A stretch of 64,000 nt of DNA from positions 12,735,501 through 12,799,500 of the forward strand of contig NC_053196.1 in the NCBI RefSeq assembly GCF_905163445.1. The letters are read 5' to 3'. Source of the DNA: Pararge aegeria. Its lineage: Eukaryota; Arthropoda; Insecta; Lepidoptera; Nymphalidae. Under the pieces are notes generated by a model. That model did not search any database. It saw only the letters and a program-made list of their open reading frames with translations, and was not told where the DNA came from. Positions 13,801 through 22,600 of the stretch are shown here, piece by piece. The stretch's first letter is position 1. Each line of letters starts with the position of its first letter. A program made the position numbers and the translations under genes.

Positions 13801-16800
13801 GGGAAGCTCCTATTAAAGCATCAATTTTATCAGGTACGCCGTAACTCGCATCGGCAAGCGGAATACCTTTAAGGTGTGATAGGACTGCCGTATCTATCAC
13901 AGCCGTAGGTAATTTGTCTGTCACTTTATCAACAACAAGTGGCGAGATATTAAAACTAACGTTATCATCAAAACGCGAATAAAACGTCAAGTCAACCGAG
14001 CTGGATTGTACAACCTTCTCAATTCCACCGAACCCCTTCACGATAGTACGTTCTGTGAATTTAGTTTGCAAACCCAAGCGATCACAACATTCTTTTGAGA
14101 GGAAATCGGCCTGCGAAGCAGAATCCAACAATATACGTATAACTTGCCGTTCACCATTACAGTCGTAAACAGCAACTTGTGCGGTAGCCAATAAGACAGT
14201 AGTTCGCTTGTCTTCCACACGATTCATTAAATTGCTATTATACACCTGCGTAGCGCTTGTAGACGGGCTTACGCGCGTAGCGCACAGTGCTACGTCGGCG
14301 CGATCATCCGCTACGGGCGATGACGCGGTAACGGTAGGTGCGTTCGGTGGCGGCATGACGGTATTCAACTGAGGCGCGCGGGAATGTTCCTCGCGCTGGT
14401 CAAAGTGCAGCCTTTTGTTATGTTTCTGACCACACGAACAGTGCGGGGAGACTTCACATTGCCCGACTTTATGTTTTATAGACAGGCAGTTCACACAGGC
14501 ATTCTTCTCCTTGACGCACTTAAAACGTTCTTGAGGAGTTAATAATTTATTAAAGTCAACACATTTATATAAATGCGCATGTGTTATATTTCTACATAGA
14601 CACTTGGACGTAGGCTTATCAACCGTGCTTATATAGGCCTGATACTTCGGCGCATTGCCAGAAGTCCCGTTATTCAAATGTTTTATATTTTTATTATGAC
14701 GCGTATTGGAAGGGTTTGTGACATTCGTATTCGTACGCTCAAACACCTTCGCGCGTGTTGTGATAAATTCCACAAAGTCGTCGAAAGTAGGTATATTCTT
14801 GCCGCATTTAATTTCAAACGCGCGTACACTCTCAGTATCGACCCTTTGTGTAGCTATATGTAGTATGATAAGATCAGCTAGGTTCTCTAACTTTAGGTTT
14901 TTTAAAGCGCTTACTGCGCCAGCGAACCGGTCTATGAAATCTTCAAAGTTAGTCGCAGAGGGAGTCTGAAAACCCTTATAGCGAAATAATTCATGTAGGT
15001 ACGCGGAAGTCAACATACGTTTATCATCGAACCTATTGACGAGTGTTTGTAAAATGAGCTGATAATTCTCAGCACACGGAGAAATTCCAGCGATTGCGCT
15101 TTTTGCCTTCCCTGTCAGCTTCGGTAACAGATAAAATAGCTTTTCTGCATCTGTGAGTGATGGATTATTATCTACTACTGACTTAAAGGTCGTATAAAAC
15201 ATCTGAAAAGATTTAATGTCACCATCGAATTCTAATATCGATATGGGAGCTAGCTTCGGCTTGGCTTTTAGCAGCGCGGAGGTCGCATTATGTATTTCTG
15301 GTGTCGTATTTAAAGTTGAGCATTTTGTATGAGTTCGTTTGACCCTATTATACAAAGTCTCAAAAGCATACAGACTTTTGTAATCAGGTTTTGCATCTGA
15401 ATTTAAGTTTAATAAACGTGTATTATAATCGTCTACAATAGACTCGTACTTTAAACGCAATGAATCAATTTGTGAAGATTCGTCTAGAAAATGTTCTCTT
15501 TTTTCAACGTTCGTATGAACATCGGGTTCACGAGATAAGTCAAAGACATTTTGCATGATACCGAATATAGCTTCACGTTTAGCAATTAAGATAGACAGTT
15601 TAGTATCCTGAATCTCCTTATCACTTTCGCTAGTTTTAGAATCTACTTTAGGAGGCATTTTACTAAAGTGTAAGTGAGACAATTATCTAACAATCACGAA
15701 ATACCTATATTTTTATGTGAGTATGATAGGTTAATAGCCAATCATATACTGGTAAATTAAGTAGGTCGCGCGGAGTGCGGATAATATGCGCAAGCGCGCT
15801 TCGTTCGATATTACGCGTGGTCGGGTTATATCGAATGTTCGATCGACCAGAGGTTCGTATAGACAAATCTCGACCTTATATGCTAGGTCTTACGACTCTT
15901 GAGTAAATGTTTCACAACCGAAGGTACTACAATAATTAATAATTGCAAGTTTTAAGATTTGTTTTAATTGTTAATTCAATTTAAATACACTAATATTTAT
16001 CGAAATATACATAAATATGTGTAGATAATTAGTATGTCTAACTGGGGAAATAGCTAGCTCAATGCTATAATGCCGCTTATGCCAGTATTACGACAAAGAA
16101 AATAGATGACGCAATGACCTATTTTATTTAAAATTATATTATTTCAATTATTAGAGCCTATAGAAGTATTCTAACAAGGAAACTAATGCTTCAATACGTT
16201 AATATGAAGGAAATGCTGTAAATATCCGGCTCGACGGAACCAAATAAATATGTATGCGCAAAGTTATATTAAGTTATTTAAGATTTTTATTTCGAATGAG
16301 TGGACTGTATTTTTTGCGATAAATTGGTGTACAAAAGAAAGATACAAGGAATCAGAGCACAAGGAAGACAGCACTTACTTGACCTTATTTTTCATGGGTA
16401 GGAGCACGCCGTCCGTTGATCCAAATATTCCTCACGAAGTCCTCTCTTCTCGAACACCACCACTTATGTTATATTTCGGCACACACATAAATATGGGAAT
16501 TATGCTTAAAAGGATCTCATTGAAACTTTTAAGGTATATTATGATATTTTATGGCTTATTTTCAGGCAGCCAGTAAACTCGTATTGCCCGTTACTTTTCG
16601 CAATCGGAAAGCAAATCGTCCGCAAACGTCTTAATCGTTTGCTTCCGTTAATTTAAGTGACAGCTCTGCGTTCTAGTGTTTTTGAGGCGTATGAGGGCGC
16701 CAGTCTCTTCACGGAGAATCGTTCAGTGCTGTTTTAGGTTGGATATGGGAGAATAGGAACACCAATGAAATTTTAAATTATTATTTAAGACTTAATTATA

Positions 16801-18973
16801 ACTTGGCGCAACCAAATGTAATAATAATAATATGTTTATTTCAATTAACAGTTACACAGTAAATTAAAAATAGTACAATATAAGACGAACATTAAGTAAT
16901 GTGTATCATGAAACCCACATTCGATAATACTGCTATAGTGCAAGACTGAGTCGCGCACTTATTATCGCCCATCTCTGGAGCGAGAACACTTAAATTAAAT
17001 CTAGTGAGATGAATAAAAATAGAAACCTCAAAAACCTTTTGAATTAAATTCAATTGAATGCATTGATAAACTCTAATGTATATAATTATTATCATATAAA
17101 TTTATTACTGAGTACCTAATCTAATGTTGTATTTACTTTCATAAGTAGCAATTGTCTTTTCTGATCCTATTGGTTTGCTTAAACTTGTGACGTTTGTTAC
17201 TTAATATTACTTTATAGGCTGAACGTTTTGACGTCAACTGGCAACGTCAGTACATACGCATGCATTAGCATATGCAGACATGCAAATGCATATAATCCGA
17301 TGTCTAGATATGATATGTTCTGTTGAATCCATTAAAAAAAACTGCGATTATTGAATTACCCCTTTCATGTGTGACTTGTGTGTGTTTGTGTTGTATAATG
17401 TGTGTTTGTGTTATACAGTGCTGTTCCCGCGGCACACGTGTGCGGCGGCGCGCGACAACACCATCGACTTACTGCACATGTTCCGCGACTACCTCCATTA
17501 TCACATCAAGTGTTCTAAGGTAATTGTATCACACCCCTGCGAACTGTCTGTCTGACATCTACGCTAATAAACTTATATTATAAAGAGGAAACGGCTGTGA
17601 TAAAATCCGAAAATAGATAACTTATTTTAGTATTTCTTTCACTTATTATTATTCTTATACTTAAAAAGCTAATTTCATTTCAGTAATGATAAAATTTCCA
17701 TAAGATAAACCATATAATAAATAAGCCATAATTACCATGACATACCATGACTTTTAGAGCAAGGTTAACTTGCTTAGAGTTAAATGTCTATTAAACAGAC
17801 AATGTCCTGTGGTTATGCCCGCTACCAATGCTATATTGGTTCTGCTATGTGACTCTTACGCGCTGGTACTCTCAATGAGTATACAAAGTAGTTACTCTCA
17901 TTGCTATACGATTTACCTGATATCTATGATCCTTACTTGAGGTCTTTAATTCGTCCTTACTTCGCGCTCAAAGTGCGCTGGAAAATAGGCTTATAACTAA
18001 GGAAGTACGTTAGTAACATTATGGTTTCGGCAGGTATACGTGCACTCACGCATGCGCGCAAAGGCGGGCGACCTGCTGAAGGTGTTAAACCGTGCGCGCC
18101 CGCAGCCCACTACCAGACCCACCGAGCGGAAGACAATCACGTGAGTACAAACTGTCGCGATTAACACCGACTGTCTTGTAGAGTGCCTGGTGTGAGATAT
18201 TGTACCTATTCGATCGCGTGATAGTAAACTACGATTTGTATAGAAAAAGCCCCATCTAGTAAACAGTCGACCAATCAGTGATTAGTATTTTACTATTAAA
18301 AAAGGAAAAAAAATATTGATTCCCTTCAAAAGGAGTTAGTCATCAATTCGGTTGTTATTTTTTTTAATGTATCTTTGGGCATAACTTCGTAATTGATAGA
18401 CATTTTTTGTTCGAAAAGGATTTTTTCCGGAGTGGTCCCATTTAAATTTTATGTACCTAGATCTGATCTGACAGCGATCATAAATATTTACGCAATCATA
18501 CAATATCAAGTTTGAACACCCCAAACGGTTACGCAGACGTATTCAGTTTATTGGGGTACACCCCATATTTTTTATCAACGTTGTAGTTTTATTTTCGCGA
18601 CTGTCATCTAGTTGTAGCACATAGTATTAACGCTTCATTAAGAAGAAAATGAAGAAAAATTTTCGTGGGTTAAACGTATTATTTAATAATCGATTGATAT
18701 TTGTACCTACAAAATATTTTCAATGTGAAATTGGTCAACTTCATACAATCTAAAGAAAGCCTTCTATCGATAATAATCCAAAGCTCCAAAGTTACTACAC
18801 AAAAGATTTTTTGGATTGGTTGCGATTTGCGAAAGAGTTGTGTATGCTCTTGTATGGTCTGGCATGGTCATTGAACAATCTGTCTATCCAACTAGCCTTG
18901 TATATTTTTTTTGTATTCGATTATAGCGTTGTATTTTACTTGCAGCGGAAGAACGTTTGTGAGGCGAGATTGA
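12..18973 (+). CDS. ARPC2: ARPC2, Arp2/3 complex subunit 2 (p34), nine exons
   Basis: Exons, with codon phases that join without a break: 12-85, 1471-1564, 1918-2017, 6261-6447, 7549-7684, 9407-9491, 17419-17519, 18034-18140, 18946-18973 (stop TGA). Every intron is GT...AG. The 912 nt give 303 residues, against about 300 for the family. The start reads MILLEINNRIIEETL; later landmarks are LADFDGVLFHISN, VSISLKFYKQLEEHGADELL, RNCFASVFERYF, DRVTVVFSTVF, KEGRRASHTAPQVLFSH, FRDYLHYHIKCSK and RMRAKAGDLLKVLNRARP, all hallmarks of ARPC2. In the family, ARPC2 and ARPC4 form the core dimer that contacts the mother actin filament in branched nucleation in the cytoplasm. No broken codon or missing exon is seen. 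Intron 6 (9492-17418) is inflated by a BEL/Pao element, and intron 3 is 4.2 kb of mostly repeats. The ATG lies only 11 nt into the window, so promoter and most of the 5' UTR are not visible. Confidence 0.97.
535..705 (+). repeat. tRNA-headed SINE-like repeat in ARPC2 intron 1
   Basis: A box-like GGCGCAGAGG near 541 and B box-like GGTTCGATATC near 573 are followed by a body with GTGGGAGGCTGAG. This is the layout of a tRNA-derived SINE. The family cannot be named without a search. Confidence 0.5.
2822..4053. mobile_element. Non-autonomous hAT-type DNA transposon with hexamer arrays
   Basis: The ends are exact 15-bp inverted repeats: TAGTGTTGCCCAAAT at 2822-2836 and its complement at 4039-4053. 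Both sides carry the 8-bp direct repeat CATTTAAA (2814-2821 and 4054-4061), the target duplication length of the hAT superfamily. Inside each end are arrays of GGTCTT/CAAGAC-type hexamers (about 2855-3000 and 3885-4035). The outer parts of the two arrays are in inverted orientation, as expected of subterminal transposase-binding repeats. The middle has no transposase frame, so at 1232 bp the element depends on a partner. It lies in ARPC2 intron 3. Confidence 0.85.
4087..4143. repeat. 57-bp imperfect hairpin
   Basis: The 22-nt arms at 4087-4108 and 4122-4143 match as inverted copies at 18 positions. The arm core (GCTAAGTCGGCGGT) recurs in the foldback at 43731-43956, which suggests a relic of the same MITE family. 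Confidence 0.5.
4643..4879 (-). repeat. tRNA-derived SINE, family A, copy 1
   Basis: Read on minus, the head has an A-box stretch (GCCGATTGGCGCAGT), the phrase GACCCTGCTTTCTGAGTCC and the B box GGGTTCGATTCCC. The body then runs through the complement of TAAGATGACTGATGAATATT to an AT-rich tail. The same unit recurs at 8571-8810 (+) and partly at 55921-56110 (-). It is in ARPC2 intron 3. Confidence 0.8.
5185..5260 (+). repeat. SINE family B tail fragment
   Basis: GAGGAGACCCGTGCCCTGTAGTG followed by an ATGATGAAG-like tail matches the 3' part of the full copy at 5974-6243. Confidence 0.5.
5974..6243 (+). repeat. tRNA-derived SINE, family B, with (GAT)n tail
   Basis: The head has GGTGATAGCGCAATGGGTAGG (A box) and a degenerate B box near 6010. 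The body has GGTGAAGGAAAACGTTGTGAGG and GGGAGGAGACCCGTGCTGTG, and the end is a GATGATGATGATGA run that stops 18 nt before ARPC2 exon 4 (6261). Related minus-strand copies lie at 39.6, 46.8, 54.2, 58.6, 59.0 and 62.1 kb. Confidence 0.75.
7022..7197. repeat. Foldback MITE, GTGGCGTGCAT family, copy 1
   Basis: The termini are TGGTGTGCATATAGGGTATGC and the complement of GCATACCCTCTATGCACGCC. The two halves are inverted copies along nearly the full length (ATATAAAATGAAGA... and ...CTTAATTTTATAT). Related copies: 36430-36634, 54987-55177, 55777-55920. It is in ARPC2 intron 4. Confidence 0.75.
7310..7502 (-). repeat. tRNA-derived SINE, family C, copy in ARPC2 intron 4
   Basis: On minus, the head reads CCTGGCGCAGCGGTGAGCGC (A box) and GGTTCGATCCCC (B box), followed by a body with the complement of GCTTAGCGGCACGTC. 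The same head and body are seen on + at 32985-33300. The head ends about 45 nt before ARPC2 exon 5. Confidence 0.75.
7783..7845. repeat. (TA)n microsatellite, two blocks
   Basis: Alternating TA runs occur at about 7783-7811 and 7827-7841, next to the Helitron-like sequence that follows. Confidence 0.85.
7843..8258 (+). mobile_element. Lep1-like non-autonomous Helitron pieces
   Basis: The first piece, starting CTAGCTGACCCCAGCG, runs to about 7982. The second starts near 7984 and ends in ACGCAGACGAAGTCGCGGGC...CTAG at 8258. The CTAG terminus after the GAAGTCGCGGGCAA phrase is typical of Lepidoptera Lep1 Helitrons; the same end occurs at 30437-30479 and 60170. No Rep/helicase coding is present. 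Confidence 0.65.
8571..8810 (+). repeat. tRNA-derived SINE, family A, copy 2
   Basis: The head is CGACCGATTGGCGTAG...GACCCTGCTTTCTGAGTCC with B box GGGTTCGGTTCC. The body carries the inverse of the copy at 4643-4879, including AATATTCATCAGTCATCTTA. It lies in ARPC2 intron 5. Confidence 0.8.
9025..9262 (+). pseudogene. RTE-type LINE, 3' end fragment
   Basis: One frame reads ELEWRPRIGNHIVGRPPTSW, then TDDIKRVAVSR, a stop, and FWNSLQNTYVQLWTPID before a stop. This is the known C-terminal tail of lepidopteran RTE-like reverse transcriptases. It ends in a GATGAT-type tail (about 9239-9258). One internal stop and the missing 5' portion mark it as dead. It is in ARPC2 intron 5, upstream of exon 6. 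Confidence 0.75.
9529..10092 (-). repeat. 3' LTR of the BEL/Pao element
   Basis: 564 bp and the same boundaries as the 5' LTR. It begins 37 nt after the ARPC2 exon 6 donor (9492), so the element sits very close to that splice site. Confidence 0.92.
10093..10106 (-). other. Candidate polypurine tract of the BEL/Pao element
   Basis: On minus, TAAGGGCGGGTGGA lies directly against the 3' LTR, where the plus-strand primer is expected. The tract is purine-rich but interrupted. Confidence 0.45.
10322..15682 (-). CDS. BEL/Pao gag-pol polyprotein, intact 1786-residue frame
   Basis: Gag-like region (about residues 1-340) with the DUF1759-type stretch LAPISILEFDGDIKSFQMFY, then a Cys/His cluster near 360-425. 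The aspartic protease site is near 519 (LLDSASQADF, with DSA where many proteases have DTG or DSG). The reverse transcriptase box is YMDD near 938. RNase H has SDAS near 1113. The integrase has an HHCC zinc region from about 1420, catalytic Asp near 1491 (FTGCDYAG) and 1557 (HSDNAKNF) and Glu near 1608 (GGSWESM). A DUF5641-like C-terminus ends at RLCPLP. Order protease-RT-RNase H-integrase and the DUF family members are those of BEL/Pao. The first Met could be at 15682 or nine codons in (15658, MPPKVDSK). No stop or frameshift is seen, so it may still be able to move. No envelope gene follows. Confidence 0.95.
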   Translation of the reverse strand: MSHLHFSKMPPKVDSKTSESDKEIQDTKLSILIAKREAIFGIMQNVFDLSREPDVHTNVEKREHFLDESSQIDSLRLKYESIVDDYNTRLLNLNSDAKPDYKSLYAFETLYNRVKRTHTKCSTLNTTPEIHNATSALLKAKPKLAPISILEFDGDIKSFQMFYTTFKSVVDNNPSLTDAEKLFYLLPKLTGKAKSAIAGISPCAENYQLILQTLVNRFDDKRMLTSAYLHELFRYKGFQTPSATNFEDFIDRFAGAVSALKNLKLENLADLIILHIATQRVDTESVRAFEIKCGKNIPTFDDFVEFITTRAKVFERTNTNVTNPSNTRHNKNIKHLNNGTSGNAPKYQAYISTVDKPTSKCLCRNITHAHLYKCVDFNKLLTPQERFKCVKEKNACVNCLSIKHKVGQCEVSPHCSCGQKHNKRLHFDQREEHSRAPQLNTVMPPPNAPTVTASSPVADDRADVALCATRVSPSTSATQVYNSNLMNRVEDKRTTVLLATAQVAVYDCNGERQVIRILLDSASQADFLSKECCDRLGLQTKFTERTIVKGFGGIEKVVQSSSVDLTFYSRFDDNVSFNISPLVVDKVTDKLPTAVIDTAVLSHLKGIPLADASYGVPDKIDALIGASLFPHLLLPDDVHTSRRDPSVPVALRTVLGLVFMGNAPTIPTINTHTALTCCFVQEPPAIDSLVKRFWELEELPSASIQNPDDNECEDFYTSTTVRDPDTGRYVVGLPFKEDLYSLGNSLDIAKKRFICLERKLEASNKLRSAYDDVIKGYLAKDYISPAPSYDSKDPVPIYVMPHTGILREDKLSTRLRLVVDASCRSSSGKALNHLLHSGQNLQGDLFKIILNFRLHAVAMTADCREQFLQIVMREADRRYQCFLYRFNPQDPLVLYQFNRVCFGLTSSPFHALRTVRQLVNDDGAKYPRANSIVLPALYMDDVAFSLPSELEAVTVSLQMIDLFKGAQWELVKWNSNSREVLDNLPASHKLPTEVEFDKTMHHKILGLHWYTGNDAFYFKISVPDDVTCTKRSILSTVARLWDIMGFVAPTVVYAKILIKMLWQLNLDWDTVAPPHIIKMWRQFCDELPALNKLHIPRHVGVTTDCEVTLLGLSDASLAAYGAVVYLHVSSPTGNTVRLACAKSKVSPTKPHSIARLELLGGVLLSKLLRTVHDTYSERIPIKATYAFLDSKVALYWIKSSPHRWQTFVANRVVQITENISPDNFYHCPGTENSADILSRGVTPEKLLSHPLWLHGPPWASMHPSQWPLKTLEGESIEDVPEKKVLIHTVRKPILPNDLHELALRFSSWSKLLRIIVYICRFAKLLPRRGTSAVTADDLNFAENRMLRALQNQHFAEEYSLIKNNKTCSPAFNRLRPFIDDGLIRVGGRLANSGLSFEKIHPVILPRNGHVVNIIIDYYHIKHLHAGPELLMALLRQRYWILSARRIVRQRVHMCNTCFRFKPRPTIPLMADLPDIRTRPALKAFSFTGCDYAGPIPYVPVRRRGVHSEKAYIVLFTCLTTRSTHIEVATSLSTPSFLAGFKRFLSRRGPVQVLHSDNAKNFQGAASYLRDLYKFLREEYYPKLEQECAENRITWKFICPNSPHFGGSWESMIKVTKTILFKVIGQQLLSYEELCTVLIQVECLLNSRPLTILSSDPAEPSALTPSHFLHTAPLFSLPAPDVNPDKINLVDRYSLIDKMVQSFWNRWRMEYLHGLQVRLKWNTPSVPITPGTVVVVINDNVPPLAWPLAVVEKVHPSKDGVIRVATVKISGRTYVRPVVRLCPLPTQ
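16226..16242 (-). other. Candidate primer-binding site of the BEL/Pao element
   Basis: On minus, TGGTTCCGTCGAGCCGG starts eight bases after the end of the 5' LTR. The leading TGG is the complement of a tRNA CCA end. Which tRNA matches cannot be told without the host tRNA set. Confidence 0.5.
16251..16814 (-). repeat. 5' LTR of the BEL/Pao element
   Basis: 564 bp. In element orientation this is the upstream LTR and should carry the Pol II start. It differs from the partner LTR only at 16594. Its left edge (16251) meets the leader and primer-binding region. Confidence 0.92.
16815..17418. other. Rest of ARPC2 intron 6
   Basis: It opens with an (AAT)n-like run at 16815-16832 that could be a LINE or SINE tail read backwards, then AT-rich sequence with no coding frame I can support, up to the ARPC2 exon 7 acceptor. 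Confidence 0.4.
17858..17912. repeat. Short dispersed repeat, copy 1
   Basis: GCTGGTACTCTCAATGAGTATACAAA and the following TTACTCTCATT-like stretch recur with small changes at 20508-20570. It is in ARPC2 intron 7. Confidence 0.4.
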
Positions 18974-19667
18974 GTGTTGCGTGTCGGCGAAACGTAGACG
19001 CCGAACATCGCTCCCCACACCGATACCCCTCGACTGCACTCCGACCGTCGCCGCTACACCACTCCATACAACTTACCACTTAATAGATACCACTCGCTAC
19101 AGTACGCGTCATGAAAGTTGAAATGTGCAAAAGCGTAATGTTCACCGCCAAGGAAGCTGCTTAGCTTCATTGGCTGTGAATATTGGCTCCAACTTCGTTT
19201 AGTTTAGCTTGCATCGCAACGAGCGATGGGTCCATAGTTAAATCGATTTATTAACTAAAGTACGCAATCAAGAAATCAATCAATCCAAATCTCGTATCCA
19301 TTTCGTACTCTATTCTATCGGTAAGGATGGCTATAATAACTTCATTGTTTGATCTGAAGATATTGCAATAGATTGTTTATTAACTTTTGGCGTTAATGGA
19401 TTTGATAAGCAATAGGTCGATAGTTGCTTCGATTTCTTCACTATCCTATCATACTCTTATACCGACAGAAGTTTGTGATTGGCGACCGCTCTGAGTACAG
19501 GATTTGCCTGTACGAGTCGATGCGCTTCAAGACTGCGCTCGTATAAACTTTCATGACGAGAACTGTAGCTACCATTAATTACTTACCACCTACCGCCGTG
19601 TTCATAACCGGACTTCAGTGACAGTATGTATCATATTTATTAAGTTTAAGTTCATGTTCCAAATAAA
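18974..19667 (+). other. probable ARPC2 3' UTR with poly(A) signal
   Basis: Sequence after the TGA at 18971-18973. The first canonical AATAAA that I see is at 19662-19667. A near-perfect hairpin lies at 19141-19180. The transcript end is inferred from the signal only; no cleavage site can be proved. Confidence 0.4.
19141..19180 (+). promoter_or_regulatory. 40-nt stem-loop in the ARPC2 3' UTR
   Basis: The arms 19141-19158 and 19163-19180 pair at 16 of 18 positions, with mismatches at 19146/19175 and 19152/19169, and close on a four-base loop GCTT at 19159-19162. It lies about 170 nt after the ARPC2 stop. Function is unknown; it could be an RNA-level element or a small palindromic repeat. Confidence 0.45.
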
Positions 19668-22600
19668 TATATAAGCGGCGGTTATTGTATACGTTTTGAA
19701 TGTTGAAATTGTAGCGGTTACTGCGCAGGGTTTTGTTATGCGTCTGCACATGTGACCTTGAATTCAGTCTCAACATTCGTGATGTGATATATGGAGATTT
19801 TTTCCGAGTGGACACTTCCTCAGTAAAAACTCCGACAATGTGCGTATTTCCTTAAATCACCGTGTAAGTAAATGTATACAGTATGCATTGCACACTTCGT
19901 TTTTAATTTATTGTATCCACATAACAGTTGAAACGTCGAAATGTGAGCTTTGTGATTTTGTAAGTGAGAAATAGCATGGTCTCTTTCTATTGGAGTGATA
20001 AGATGGTTCAGAATAACTCGGACGGTGTTCGAAAGAGATTGTTCGGTAAGTCTTAGCATTGTCATATCAGGAATGGGATCTAATAATGAGTATAATCAAC
20101 ACAGATCAATGAGTTGTGAAGTTAAGGTGGCAATGGTTGGGTGCTTTGATTGAAAGACCAATGGACGTGTGCTCCTAAGGTGCTACAATGGCAAAGCTGC
20201 CACTGAACTAAAAATCACAGTGTCCATAGTCCGGAGGCCTCTGCAAGTAAATTGATACACATCAAAAAGTAGCTAAATACAAAACCGTAGACTGCAGATG
20301 TCCCTTTTTAGTCTGTACGCAGCAGTAGCATATCTAAATGACAATTAAGACGATAGGGCGATAAAGAATAGTAGCATCCACTTTTGGTTAAACTCATTAC
20401 AGACATGTGTTATGAGAACATAGTGAGTTTACTGGCAGGACAACGAGTGAGTCCTGTATAGGGACTTTGTTGTCACCCTCTACTCGCAAAGTAGTCCGAC
20501 TTTGCTTGCGCACTGGTACTGTCAATGAGTATACAAACAAATTTACTCACTATACTCTCATTATACATAACGTTCAGTCCTCTTTACTCATAGGGAGAAA
20601 TAAAATGTAGAGACTCCGCTATTGTGATACGGTAAAGAACTCGCGTCGCTTAGTCTGACAATTGTTAAAGAGGCGTTAGTTATAATGACCGGAACCGACA
20701 GCTTTAAGTGCTTTCAGGGTCTATCGAAACACACCTATCCCTTATCGTAACTAACCCATCCATTGCAATCGATTTATAAAGCTGGCTTAACCAATCCACT
20801 CTATCTTCTTTTTTACACAAAAGCGCACAGCTCATTACGACAGTTCAATAAGCACTTGTCACAGAGAAATTATCCCATTTTTGTCTTTCGTTGCCATCTC
20901 GCGGGAAAATGAATTGCCAAATATTATGCTCAATATTCGGTGTAAATAACCATATGATTGCCGGAACATAGTGCACATTGTGACCATGTTAAATACTATA
21001 TTTATTACAATTGATATATAATAAAACCTAAGATATACAGTTGGCTTGAATTGAAAGTGCCCATTATTTTTACTCGTACATTTACAAACACAAGATCAAG
21101 ACGTTATCGGCTTTACCAAAACTAAATAACTAGGCCCCTATTGGTGCGATGTCTTGTTTCATCTTTTTGCATAAAAACTGATCAGTGAGGTAAAAATTGT
21201 AAATATAGGAACTCATCCCTCATCCCCCATCTTGATTGCACCAATCAATATGAGGGTGTCCCTACAAAATGCATATATAACGCCAAGTCTATTAAACATT
21301 ATCCTTCTCGTATTTTTAAACTTTTCGAGTATGTAATTTGATCTTCCTAGCGAAAACTTGTTGCATCCAATGTACATAATATAATGTACTACTTTAAAAT
21401 AAGGCTTAAGACATTTTACTCTAAAGATAAAGTATCAAAAGTCACAAAACCTTTGAAAATCGTCGAGATAAAGAGAAATATGTTGAGAAATGTCGGGACA
21501 CACGCTGAGACTGTGTATCTTTGGTTTTGTGTGTCAATAATTTAATTATTATTAACGATTCTCCATGCCTAACATAGATGAAATCAAATAAATAATGTTG
21601 CTGTAGTACTTGTTGATAACAAAATTATGCTTTATTATAAAAAAATATATCTAGTTCTATTTATAGTGGAGGCATTGCAGTCGTGACTCGGGTTCCTAAT
21701 TACCGTGCTCTGCCCTGACAAGGCATCTGTTACATTATCATACACATCGTCACATCTAAACATTGTCGTACACATTGTCGTATACATTAGGCCTGGTTAT
21801 TTTCGAAATTGGAAGTAAGGTTAATTCGTAAGATCGGAGGTAGGCAATTCTAAACTATAAAGTTGGAAAGTTTAGGTTCATTTTACTCTAACTTTGATGA
21901 CGTCAAATCATATTTTCAAGATATGCCAATATTTCACCATGGTATTACTTATACCTTGAGTTGTTAGGTCCATAAAAACTGAGCATTAATCAACCTTTAC
22001 CTTTAGTGTGAGATGCTAGTTCGCGAGTCACGCTCTCAATCGAGTTGAATTCGAGCATCTTAACTCTATAATCCGAGTAAAATGAACCTCACCATCGTTT
22101 TTTAAGCTTACCCGGCTTGAAAGTCTGTTACGATCAGTATTTAAGGAAAACCATTCAACAGGTCCTAGAATTGCGAAATTCTCGAAATCTTCTAGAATCA
22201 AAATAAAGGTAACATTTAAATCTTTATTTTCACTTTCCAATACTTTTGTTTGAATATCACTGCCATACATCTGTAGTATAAGTAAGGATAAGTGATAGCG
22301 ACAGAGCATTTCGATCGCCTTTTCAAAAAGTTACAGTGCAGACATAAAGGCAAACAATCTCACGCAGACCGAGTTGCAAGTAAGCACAATCCGTCTGTGT
22401 CGATTTCCATGCAGTTTTCTTTTTAGGGTTTTTTATTTACATTTTTGTCATTGCTCGACCACTGTTACACTAATTTATTACCAGACTTGGGGCCATGTGC
22501 TCGGCTTTTCATATAGCTCTAATAGCGCGGCCAGTGATTTACTTAATCTTATCAGACCAGTGACGAGATGATTTCTTACTCTCCAACGATCCCTACTACT

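Larger units (their letters stand above)
9529..16814 (-). mobile_element. Complete BEL/Pao LTR retrotransposon in ARPC2 intron 6
   Basis: Two 564-bp LTRs flank a 6.16-kb interior with a single gag-pol frame on minus. Read on minus, each LTR starts TGGTTGCGCC and ends GCGCATACA, a TG...CA pair. The LTRs differ at one position that I can find (9872 T, 16594 C), so insertion is very recent on the usual assumption that LTRs start identical. The element is antisense to ARPC2 and makes up most of intron 6. No short target duplication is visible: the left flank is ...TATTATA and the right flank AATGTAATA.... No envelope-like frame is present. Confidence 0.93.

Noticed and set aside
20125..20200. Weak RTE-like phrase (RWQWLGALIERPMD)
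   Set aside because: Too short and too diverged to be called a LINE fragment without a search.
22028..22309. 93-codon minus-strand ORF
   Set aside because: No family motif, no splice context, and a composition like the surrounding AT-rich DNA.
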